This document shows positions 1-5,506 of a stretch of 5,770 nt of DNA, piece by piece. The position numbers and the translations under genes are program-made. How positions within the stretch are numbered: position 1 is the first letter of the stretch; every line of letters starts with the position of its first letter. The notes under the pieces are model-generated. The model saw nothing but the letters and a program-made list of their open reading frames with translations. It made no database searches and was not told the origin of the DNA. Source of the stretch: an uncultured Propionibacteriaceae bacterium (lineage in GTDB: Bacteria; Actinomycetota; Actinomycetes; Propionibacteriales; Propionibacteriaceae). The stretch lies in NCBI GenBank assembly GCA_937859105.1, contig CALMAD010000003.1, forward strand, positions 1 through 5,770, written 5' to 3'.

Positions 1-448
1 CCGGGTGCAGTTCCTCGCGCAGGTAGGCCGTCGCGACGGCCGGCAGCCCGGCGAGCACGACTCCCTCGGCGAACCGCAGGCCCAGCAGGGCCGGCCACGT
101 CGGCGCGAGCGCGCACAGCCCGGCCACCACGGCGGACGCGGCGAGCGAGGTGTGGATCAGCGCGGTGCGCCCCCAGCGGTCTGAGATCGGGCCGGCCACC
201 AGCAGCGCGACGCCGAGCCCGGCGGTCGTCACCGAGACGGCGAGGGTGCTGGCGCCCGACGTCAGGCCGAACGCGGCGGCGAGGTCGGGCAGCACCGCCT
301 GCGTGCTGTACAGCAGGGCGAACGTGGCCAGGCCGGCGACGAACAGGGCCGCGACGATCCGCACGTACGGCCACGTGCCGGGCCGGTGGCCGGCCCCGGG
401 CGAGGGGGTCGCGGCGGTCTCGGTGGGAGTGTCGATGTCGGTGCTCAC
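1..448 (-). CDS. MFS transporter, N-terminal part (cut by left window edge)
   Basis: Reading leftward from a GTG at 448 gives 149 codons open to the window edge, beginning (V/M)STDIDTPTE. After about 28 polar residues there is a first membrane segment (about residues 30-53, with ALLYSTQAVLPDL). A second hydrophobic segment follows (about 66-86), then the major facilitator motif A between TM2 and TM3, GPISDRWGR at about residues 86-94, and then two more hydrophobic stretches. The ending RFAEGV...GLPAVATAYLREE resembles TM4-TM5 of the YnfM/arabinose-efflux-like group of proton-driven exporters. Family membership is well supported; the substrate is unknown. The GTG start was chosen because GGAG lies 9 bases upstream. 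An in-frame ATG at 472 (MSPAEPGG...) with only a GGA is the alternative. The gene is divergent from the LysR regulator, which probably controls it. E. coli ynfM/ynfL is a comparable pair. Confidence 0.88.
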   Translation of the reverse strand, partial: MSTDIDTPTETAATPSPGAGHRPGTWPYVRIVAALFVAGLATFALLYSTQAVLPDLAAAFGLTSGASTLAVSVTTAGLGVALLVAGPISDRWGRTALIHTSLAASAVVAGLCALAPTWPALLGLRFAEGVVLAGLPAVATAYLREELHP

Positions 449-469
449 TCCCCCAGGCTCCGCCGGCGA

Positions 470-486
470 CATTCATGCGTCCAATG
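470..486. promoter_or_regulatory. Candidate LysR-type operator between the MFS gene and lysR
   Basis: Within the 81-base divergent gap there is an interrupted inverted repeat, CATT-N9-AATG, whose inner pair T472 and A484 fits the T-N11-A core that LysR-type regulators recognise. A second partly overlapping dyad, ATGC-N9-GCAT, lies at 475-491. The site is about 44-60 bases upstream of the proposed lysR start and next to the MFS start region, which suits autoregulation plus control of the transporter. Short arms like these occur by chance, so this is a suggestion only. Confidence 0.3.
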
Positions 487-517
487 TGCATCTCACACCT
501 TCTCAATGCGTTTGTCG

Positions 518-523
518 TATCGT
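518..523 (+). promoter_or_regulatory. Candidate -10 box for leaderless lysR transcript
   Basis: TATCGT fits the actinobacterial TAnnnT -10 pattern and is followed by exactly six bases before the GTG at 530. Transcription would therefore begin at or next to the start codon. No convincing -35 box is visible 16-18 bases upstream, and no Shine-Dalgarno site precedes the GTG, consistent with a leaderless message. Confidence 0.4.
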
Positions 524-529
524 GCGGGG

Positions 530-1447
530 GTGCGCATCCGCGATCTGACCTGGCTGGTGGCCGTCGCCGAGCAGGGCCACGTGACGGACGCCGCCGCGCG
601 CCTCGGCGTCCCGCAGCCCACCGTCTCGCGGGCTCTGGCCCGGGTGGAGTCCGAGATCGGAGCCCCCTTGCTCACCCGGACGCCGACGGGCGTCGTCCTC
701 AACCCCCTCGGCGAGCTCGTGGTGGCCGCCGCGCGCGACCTCACCGAGCGCTACCGGCGCCTCACCGACGACGTCGCCCGGGCGCTCAACCCCGACTCCG
801 GGGTCGTCCGGTTGGCGTTTCTCGACTCGATGGCGACCACCCTCGTGCCCCGGCTGCTGCGCGACTTCCACGCCGAGGCGCCCGGCGTCCGCATCGAGCT
901 GCGGCAGGAGCCGGGCCACGAGATCGAGGCCGACCTGCTGACGGGGGCCGCCGACGTCGCGGTCACGTCGGGCGCCACCGCGGGCCCGGCCGACGAATGG
1001 ATCCCCCTGCAGCACGACCGGCTGACGCTGATCGTGCCGCCGAGCCACCCGCTGCGCACGCGGCGCTCGGTCGCGCTCGCCGAGCTGGCGGACGTCGGCT
1101 TCGTCTGCGTCCTGCCGGGGTTCGGCTACCGGATCCTCACCGACCGCCTCCTCGCGGACGCCGGCGTCGCCCCGCCCGTCACCTTCGAGAGCGCCGACCT
1201 CGCGACCATCGAGGGTCTGGTCGCGGCCGGGCTCGGCGTCGCGATCGTCCCGCAGGCGTTCGTGGGATTGTCCGGCAGCGTCGGCGTCCGGCTGACCGAC
1301 CACGGCGCCGCCCGCGACATCGGCCTCACCTGGCGCACCGACCGCGCGCTGACGCCCGCGGCGTCCCGGTTCGTCGCGTTCGTGGCGCGGCGCACCCCCG
1401 GGCTCGCACCCGCGGCCGATGCCACGCCGCACCCGGACGGTGGCTAG
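530..1447 (+). CDS. LysR-family transcriptional regulator
   Basis: This is a 305-residue protein, the usual LysR length. The N-terminal winged helix-turn-helix spans about residues 1-60: RIRDLTWLVAVAEQGHVTDA is the standard opening, and AAARLGVPQPTVSRALARVE (about 21-40) is the DNA-contacting helix-turn-helix, followed by the GAPLLTRTPTGVVLNPLGE wing. A linker helix leads into a LysR substrate-binding domain (about 91-290), with VRLAFLDS at the first strand, a DVAVTSG segment, and GLVAAGLGVAIVPQAFV near the C terminus. The GTG at 530 was chosen because LysR proteins normally begin just before this helix and a -10 box sits six bases upstream. An in-frame ATG at 506 would add eight residues but has no ribosome binding site. 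Still earlier in-frame starts lie within the divergent transporter gene. The gene probably regulates the neighbouring MFS gene and itself; the inducer is unknown. Confidence 0.92.
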   Translation: MRIRDLTWLVAVAEQGHVTDAAARLGVPQPTVSRALARVESEIGAPLLTRTPTGVVLNPLGELVVAAARDLTERYRRLTDDVARALNPDSGVVRLAFLDSMATTLVPRLLRDFHAEAPGVRIELRQEPGHEIEADLLTGAADVAVTSGATAGPADEWIPLQHDRLTLIVPPSHPLRTRRSVALAELADVGFVCVLPGFGYRILTDRLLADAGVAPPVTFESADLATIEGLVAAGLGVAIVPQAFVGLSGSVGVRLTDHGAARDIGLTWRTDRALTPAASRFVAFVARRTPGLAPAADATPHPDGG

Positions 1448-1450
1448 GGT
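1445..1450 (+). promoter_or_regulatory. Candidate -10 box for the FetB-like permease
   Basis: TAGGGT overlaps the lysR stop codon and is identical to the proposed dusB -10 box. It would start transcription near 1457, immediately before the Shine-Dalgarno site, leaving a leader of about 12 bases. No -35 box is evident, and the gene may instead be read through from lysR. Confidence 0.3.
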
Positions 1451-1468
1451 GTTTCGTAGGAGGTTGGC

Positions 1469-2227
1469 ATGACCGTCACCGTCGGTTGGGGGCTCCTCGT
1501 CGCGCTGGTTGTCTTCGTGGCGATCGCCACGGTCGCGAGCCGGGCGGCCGGGCTCGGGCTGGCCCGCGCGCAGGCGTTCGCCGCCGTCCGCGCGATCGTG
1601 CAGTTGGCCGGGGTCAGCCTCGTCATCACCGTGGCCGTGCAGTCGATCTGGGGCGCGCTGGCGTTCTCGGCGTTCATGTTCAGCGTGGGCGTCTGGACGA
1701 CGACGTCCCGCGTCGGGGCCCGCCGCGCCTGGCCGTGGACCGTCGTGGCCATGGCGGCCGGCGTCGTCCCGGTGCTCGCCCTCGTCTTCGTCACCGGCGC
1801 GGCGCCGCTGAACGGCGTGTCGATCGTGGCGCTGGGCGGCATCGTGATCGGCAACATGATGACCGGCCATACCCTCGCGGGACGCCGCTGCTTCGCCGAA
1901 CTCCGCGAGAACCGGGGCATCTACGAGGCCGCGCTCGCGCTCGGCTTCACGCGGCGGGAGAGCATCCGCCGGGTGCTGGCCCCCGTCGTCGCCGAGGCCC
2001 TCATCCCGAACCTCGACCAGACCCGCACGGTCGGGCTGGTGACGCTACCGGGGGCGTTCATCGGCGTCCTGCTGGGCGGCGGGTCACCGCTGCAGGCCGG
2101 CGCCGCGCAGGTGCTCGTGCTGATCGGCGTCATGGCCGGGCAGGCGCTCACGGTCACGACCGCCGCCTCCCTGATGGAGCGCGCCCTGCTGCTGCCTCCC
2201 GACCTCGCCGAATCGCTCCAGCCCTAG
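1469..2227 (+). CDS. fetB: UPF0014/FetB-type ABC transporter permease
   Basis: This is a 252-residue, highly hydrophobic protein, close to the length of E. coli FetB (YbbM), with about seven membrane segments. Family marks are RAIVQLAGVSLV (about 41-52), the conserved NMMTGHTLAGRR block (about 129-140), EAALALGFTRRESIRRVLAPVV (about 153-174), which resembles an ATPase-coupling loop, and the diagnostic TRTVGLVTLPGAFIGVLLGG (about 185-204). In E. coli FetA (ATPase) and FetB form an iron exporter that protects against oxidative stress. The plant relatives ALS3/STAR2 are linked to aluminium tolerance. The start is set by TAGGAGGT at 1457-1464, five bases before the ATG. The gene lies 21 bases behind lysR, so co-transcription is possible. 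No ATP-binding partner is next to it: the following gene is convergent dgt. The substrate here is inferred from the family only. Confidence 0.85.
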   Translation: MTVTVGWGLLVALVVFVAIATVASRAAGLGLARAQAFAAVRAIVQLAGVSLVITVAVQSIWGALAFSAFMFSVGVWTTTSRVGARRAWPWTVVAMAAGVVPVLALVFVTGAAPLNGVSIVALGGIVIGNMMTGHTLAGRRCFAELRENRGIYEAALALGFTRRESIRRVLAPVVAEALIPNLDQTRTVGLVTLPGAFIGVLLGGGSPLQAGAAQVLVLIGVMAGQALTVTTAASLMERALLLPPDLAESLQP

Positions 2228-2256
2228 CCGCGGCCCCCTTCCCCCGTCCGGACGCC

Positions 2257-3372
2257 CTAGCGGCCCCGCCCGATGCCCCGCGGCAGCCGGGCCGGGTCGT
2301 ACCCGAGCCGCTCGACGGCCGTGTCGAACGCGAAGCGGTCGGTCATGCCGCCGACGTAGGCGACGACGGCGCGCACCAGCGCGTCCCCCTCCTCGCCGGC
2401 GTAGCCGGGGAGGCGTCCGGGGTCGGCGAGGTAGTCCTCGACGAGGGCGCGCAGCACGGCGACCACGGCGTCCGACTGCGCAACGGACTCGGGCCGCGTG
2501 TAGATGCGCACGTAGTTGAACGAGCGCAGGGCGGCCAGCGCGGACGCCGTCTCCCCGTCCATCCCCACCTGCCCCGTGGACGCCGCCGTGCGGATCACCG
2601 ACCGGATGAACGTCGCCAACTGCTCGCGCCGCGTCGCCCCCGCCACCTCGACTACCTCGGGTGGCAGGTCGGCCAGCGAGACGATGCCGGCGTACACCGC
2701 GTCCTCCAGATCGTGGGCGCAGTAGGCGATGCGGTCGGCCCACGACGCGATCTCGCCCTCGACGGTCGCGGGCGCCGGGCGCGACCACGAGTGGTTGCGG
2801 ATGCCGTCGAGCGTCTCCAGGCACAGGTTCAGCGGCGTCAGCACGACGTCGGCCCCCCACGGCCCATGGTCGTACCCGCCGGGCAGGAACGCATCGAACG
2901 CGTCCTCCGACGCGTGCCCGCCCGGCCCGTGCCCGCAGTCGTGCCCGAGCGCGATCGCCTCGGCCAGCGCGACGTTCGCCCCGACGCCGCGCGCGATGGA
3001 CGTGGCCACCTGCGCGACCTCCAGCGCGTGGGTGAGGCGCGTGCGCTCGTGGTCGGCCGGATGGACCACCACCTGCGTCTTGCCCGCCAGGCGCCGGAAC
3101 GCCGCCGAGTGGACGATGCGATCCCGATCCCGCTCGAAGCAGGTGCGCTCGATGTCGGGCTGTTCCGGACGCGCCCGGTTGCCCGCGCCGTGCGCGAACG
3201 TGGCGCCGGGGCTCAGCAGGGCCCGCTCGCGCTCTTCGCGCGCGACCCGCCCGAGGGGCGCCTCGATGCCGAGGGACGCCGCCGAGTCGGCGTGGGCGCG
3301 CACCAGACCCGACCCGGGGTGCCCCCGCATCGTCGTCGCCCAGGCCCGCGCGCGCGGTGAGAGGTCGTCCAT
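2257..3372 (-). CDS. dgt: dGTPase-like HD-domain triphosphohydrolase
   Basis: This is a 371-residue cytoplasmic enzyme of the Dgt family, which removes tripolyphosphate from dGTP or other dNTPs to give the deoxynucleoside, controlling dNTP pools. The family signature FERDRDRIVHSAAFRRLAGK is at about 79-98, followed by TQV. The metal-binding HD set is visible: His115 in RLTHALEV, His144-Asp145 in LGHDCGHGPGGH, and Asp213 in WADRIAYCAHDLEDA. The length is somewhat below the roughly 420 residues of many actinobacterial members. The ATG at 3372 (MDDLSPRARAW) was chosen because the upstream 40 codons of open frame look non-coding. The ribosome binding site is poor: GGA lies 11 bases away, and AATGAT six bases before the ATG may mean a leaderless message. 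The gene is convergent with the FetB-like gene (29-base gap, no obvious terminator) and has the same direction as dusB. In other actinomycetes dgt often precedes dnaG; here it does not. Confidence 0.93.
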   Translation of the reverse strand: MDDLSPRARAWATTMRGHPGSGLVRAHADSAASLGIEAPLGRVAREERERALLSPGATFAHGAGNRARPEQPDIERTCFERDRDRIVHSAAFRRLAGKTQVVVHPADHERTRLTHALEVAQVATSIARGVGANVALAEAIALGHDCGHGPGGHASEDAFDAFLPGGYDHGPWGADVVLTPLNLCLETLDGIRNHSWSRPAPATVEGEIASWADRIAYCAHDLEDAVYAGIVSLADLPPEVVEVAGATRREQLATFIRSVIRTAASTGQVGMDGETASALAALRSFNYVRIYTRPESVAQSDAVVAVLRALVEDYLADPGRLPGYAGEEGDALVRAVVAYVGGMTDRFAFDTAVERLGYDPARLPRGIGRGR

Positions 3373-3443
3373 GGGGCCATCATTCCAAACGGGTCCGACA
3401 CGTGCCGCTGCCCCCACCGCTTGGCCGGGCATGCAACCATGGC

Positions 3444-3470
3444 TCAGACACTCCCCTTCCCGGTCAGACA
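3444..3470 (+). repeat. Two TCAGACA direct repeats in the dgt / QY-gene divergent region
   Basis: TCAGACA occurs at 3444-3450 and again at 3464-3470, exactly 20 bases apart (about two helical turns), just upstream of the AAGGA ribosome binding site of the gene starting at 3482. This phasing could place two regulator molecules on one face of the DNA. Seven-base matches in a 109-base gap can also be chance. No confident -10/-35 pair was found in this gap (3373-3481). Confidence 0.3.
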
Positions 3471-3481
3471 AGGACGTACCC

Positions 3482-4264
3482 ATGAGCGACACCCAGAACC
3501 CGGGCTCCCACGAGGCCGGCAGGCCCTCCGGCGAGCGCGATCCGCGAACCCCCGAGAACCAGGACGCCGCCCAGCAGTACCCGCAGGGCCAGTACCAGCA
3601 GGGGCAATACGAGCAGGGCTCGTACCCGCAGGGTCAATACGACCAGGGCCAGTACGGGCAGGGGTACGGCCAGCAGCCCTACCAGTACGACCAGCAGGGG
3701 TACGACCCGGCGTACCACAACCAGTACAACGGCCAGTACAACCAGGGCTACGGCCAGCAGAATTACGGCCAGCAGGGGTACGACCAGGGCTATCAGCAGG
3801 GCGGCTACCAGCAGGGCTACCCTCAGGCCGGCTACCCCCAGCAGTACCCCGAGTCCGGCTACCAGAACCCCTACGCGCCGAAAGGCAAGCCGAGCCTCGT
3901 CGGCCAGATCGCCCTCGGCCTCGTGGTGGTCTGCGCGATCATCCTCGGCATCGCTATGTATCAGCTGGGGGTGTTCGGCGGGCAGATCGCCCTCCTGCAG
4001 CCCGGCATCGCGCGCGGCGAGCAGCCGAACATGAACGACCCGCAGGTCATGGCGCTGGCGCAGCAGTTCTCGCCCTGGATGACGGCGATCGCGTTCAGCT
4101 CGATCGTCGGCATCATCGGCTGGATCGTGGGCATCGTCGCGTTCGTGCAGCGCCGTGGGCGCCGGCCCGCACTCGGCGCGATCGTCCTCGGCGTCCTCGC
4201 TCCGGTGATCGGCTTCATCCTGATGATGGTCGCGATGATGCCGGCCATCCGGACCCTCGCGTAG
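3482..4264 (+). CDS. Membrane protein with long Gln/Tyr/Gly-rich repeat domain
   Basis: This is a 260-residue protein of unrecognised function. Residues 1-30 are polar (MSDTQNPGSHEAGRPSGERD...). Residues 31-131 are low-complexity and rich in Q, Y and G, with 23 tyrosines. In the first part they fall exactly every five residues (33, 38, 43, 48, 53, 58; units such as QGQYD/QGQYG), and later units are of the GQQGY/QQGGY type. This block has no Lys or Arg, six acidic residues, and no Ile, Leu, Val, Met, Phe or Trp. Three membrane segments follow: about 138-160, about 200-222 and about 229-252, with a basic RRGRR loop between the last two and a roughly 40-residue loop after the first. No signal peptide is apparent. 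The start is set by AAGGA at 3470-3474, seven bases before the ATG; the earlier open frame is a shadow of dgt. Actinobacteria have many small membrane proteins with Pro/Gln/Tyr/Gly-rich N-terminal tails, but I cannot name a family. Confidence 0.85.
   Translation: MSDTQNPGSHEAGRPSGERDPRTPENQDAAQQYPQGQYQQGQYEQGSYPQGQYDQGQYGQGYGQQPYQYDQQGYDPAYHNQYNGQYNQGYGQQNYGQQGYDQGYQQGGYQQGYPQAGYPQQYPESGYQNPYAPKGKPSLVGQIALGLVVVCAIILGIAMYQLGVFGGQIALLQPGIARGEQPNMNDPQVMALAQQFSPWMTAIAFSSIVGIIGWIVGIVAFVQRRGRRPALGAIVLGVLAPVIGFILMMVAMMPAIRTLA
3572..3874 (+). repeat. Degenerate coding repeat (Q/Y/G units)
   Basis: This stretch encodes residues 31-131 of the membrane protein. Short units built from CAG, TAC, GGC and GGG recur, such as CAGGGCCAGTAC and CAGCAGGGGTAC, first with a 15-base period and later with mixed 12-15-base spacing. 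Units differ mainly at third positions and in one residue of five. This suggests an old expansion held by protein-level selection rather than a fresh tandem duplication. Confidence 0.7.
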
Positions 4265-4273
4265 CGGCGTCCG

Positions 4274-5416
4274 TCAGCCCCCCGACACGTCGGACTCGGC
4301 GGCCGAGAGATCCTCGTCGCCGAGTTCGCGCGAGTCGAGCCAGCCGTAGGGCAGCACGACCCGCTCCCGCGGCGTCCCCTGGCGCCCGCGGGGCTCGCCG
4401 AGGGCCTCGGTCGGGAACGGGACGTCCGGGTCCAGCTTGGCGAGTTGGGCGTCCAGATCGGCCAGGCTCGACACCAGGCCGAGCCCGCGGCGGATCTCCC
4501 CGCCCACCGGGAACCCCTTGAAGTACCAGGCCATGTGCTTGCGCAGGTCGGTGAGCCCCCAGCGCTCCCCCTGCAGCTCGGCGAGCAGCACCGCGTGGCG
4601 ACGCACCGTCGCCGCCACCTCGCCCAGCGTGGGCAGGGTGCGGTGGGGGCGTCCGGCGAAGGCGTCCGCGAGGTCGCGGAACAACCACGGACGCCCCAGG
4701 CACCCGCGCCCGATCACGACGCCCGCGCAGCCGGTCTGCTCGACCATGCGCAGCGCGTCGGCGGCCTCCCAGATGTCGCCGTTGCCGAGCACGGGGATGC
4801 TCACGGAGTCCACCAACTCGGCGATCGTCTCCCAGCGCGCCTGCCCGGCGTAGGCCTGCTTGACCGTCCGGGCGTGGAGGGCGATGGCGGCGACGCCGGC
4901 GTCCTCCGCGATGCGACCGGCATCGGAAAACGTCAGATGGTCGTCGTCGATGCCCAGCCGGGTCTTCATCGTCACCGGGACGCCGTACGCGTCGGCCGCG
5001 CGCACGGTCGCGCGCAGAATGGACGCCAGCCGGTCGGCCTTCCACGGCAGCACGCCCCCGCCGCCGCGCCGGGTCACCTTGGGCACCGGGCAGCCGAAGT
5101 TCAGGTCGATGTGGTGGACGCCGAACTCCTCGCACAGGATGCGCGCCGCGTCGGCCATCACGCCCGCGTCGACGCCGTAGAGCTGCACCGACCGGGTCGT
5201 CTCGCCGGGCGCGAAGCGGAGCATGTCGAACGTCTTGGGGATCCGCTCGACGACCCCGCGCGACGTGATCATCTCGCACACGTAGAGCCCGGCCCCCTGC
5301 TCGAGGCAGAGCTGCCGGTACGCCGGGTTGGTGATGCCGGCCATCGGCGCGAGCACCACCGGCGTCTCGCTGACCACCGCGTCCGGACGCGATGGCGCGC
5401 TCAAACTCAACGACAT
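4274..5416 (-). CDS. dusB: tRNA-dihydrouridine synthase, DusB type
   Basis: This is a 380-residue FMN enzyme that reduces specific uridines in tRNA to dihydrouridine using NADPH. The TIM-barrel N terminus has the FMN-binding start VVLAPMAGITNPAYRQLC (about 20-37). The catalytic cysteine is Cys109 in LNFGCPVPKVTRRGGGGVL. Further conserved points are MKTRLG (about 150-155), ALHARTVKQAYAG (about 179-191), VLGNGDIW (about 209-216) and GVVIGRGCLGRPWLF (about 232-246), all flavin or substrate contacts. The helical C-terminal tRNA-binding domain follows, with LRKHMAWYFKGFPVGGEIR (about 291-309), and ends in an acidic tail. The length is typical of actinobacterial members. The ATG at 5416 (MSLSLSAPSRP) is preceded by AGGAGG (5421-5426, four-base spacer) and a TAGGGT box; the longer open frame upstream is non-coding. 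The gene ends nine bases from the convergent QY-gene stop. Confidence 0.95.
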   Translation of the reverse strand: MSLSLSAPSRPDAVVSETPVVLAPMAGITNPAYRQLCLEQGAGLYVCEMITSRGVVERIPKTFDMLRFAPGETTRSVQLYGVDAGVMADAARILCEEFGVHHIDLNFGCPVPKVTRRGGGGVLPWKADRLASILRATVRAADAYGVPVTMKTRLGIDDDHLTFSDAGRIAEDAGVAAIALHARTVKQAYAGQARWETIAELVDSVSIPVLGNGDIWEAADALRMVEQTGCAGVVIGRGCLGRPWLFRDLADAFAGRPHRTLPTLGEVAATVRRHAVLLAELQGERWGLTDLRKHMAWYFKGFPVGGEIRRGLGLVSSLADLDAQLAKLDPDVPFPTEALGEPRGRQGTPRERVVLPYGWLDSRELGDEDLSAAESDVSGG

Positions 5417-5438
5417 GCGCCCTCCTGTTCGGCGACCC

Positions 5439-5444
5439 ACCCTA
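5439..5444 (-). promoter_or_regulatory. Candidate -10 box for dusB
   Basis: TAGGGT on the minus strand fits the TAnnnT pattern. Transcription would start near 5432, giving a leader of about 16 bases that contains the AGGAGG site at 5421-5426. No recognisable -35 hexamer is visible at 16-18 bases. Confidence 0.4.
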
Positions 5445-5473
5445 CGCGCCCCGGAAATGTCGGACGCCTCGCC

Positions 5474-5479
5474 TAGACT
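5474..5479 (+). promoter_or_regulatory. Candidate -10 box for the DUF2510 gene
   Basis: TAGACT fits TAnnnT, with transcription expected near 5486, nine bases before the GAGGAGG ribosome binding site. It is flanked by an inverted repeat, CGGAC at 5461-5465 and GTCCG at 5480-5484, which could be an operator. TGTCCG recurs at 5501-5506, just before the ATG. No clear -35 box is seen. Confidence 0.45.
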
Positions 5480-5506
5480 GTCCGCGTTTCCGCGAGGAGG
5501 TGTCCG

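Noticed and set aside
503..1870. A 455-codon minus-strand open frame opposite lysR and the permease
   Set aside because: Its composition (Arg, Gly, Asp, His-rich, no recognisable fold) is that of an antisense shadow of two well-supported genes.
2228..2256. Possible terminator between the convergent permease and dgt genes
   Set aside because: GCCGCGGC and GTCCGGAC are small palindromes, but there is no loop-containing stem followed by a T-run in either direction.
475..3360. A 961-codon open frame on the plus strand
   Set aside because: It is Arg/Pro/Ala-rich and runs through lysR, the permease and the antisense of dgt in a wrong frame; long stop-free frames are common in GC-rich DNA. The translation shows no domain.
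3373..3492. N-terminal extension of Dgt by 40 residues (start at 3492)
   Set aside because: The extra residues do not resemble the Dgt family, cover the promoter region of the divergent gene, and the ATG at 3372 gives a natural N terminus.
3464..3718. A minus-strand frame encoding a Leu/Val-rich, membrane-like peptide
   Set aside because: It is the antisense of the CAG/TAC/GGC repeats, which automatically reads as Leu/Val codons; it has no support of its own.
4445..5476. A 343-codon plus-strand frame opposite dusB
   Set aside because: It is rich in His, Arg, Gly and Ala, has no domain, and lies over a gene with all the Dus catalytic motifs.
5483..5494. CGCG-TTTC-CGCG hairpin just upstream of the DUF2510 ribosome binding site
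   Set aside because: A four-base stem in GC-rich DNA is expected by chance, and no riboswitch-like structure surrounds it.
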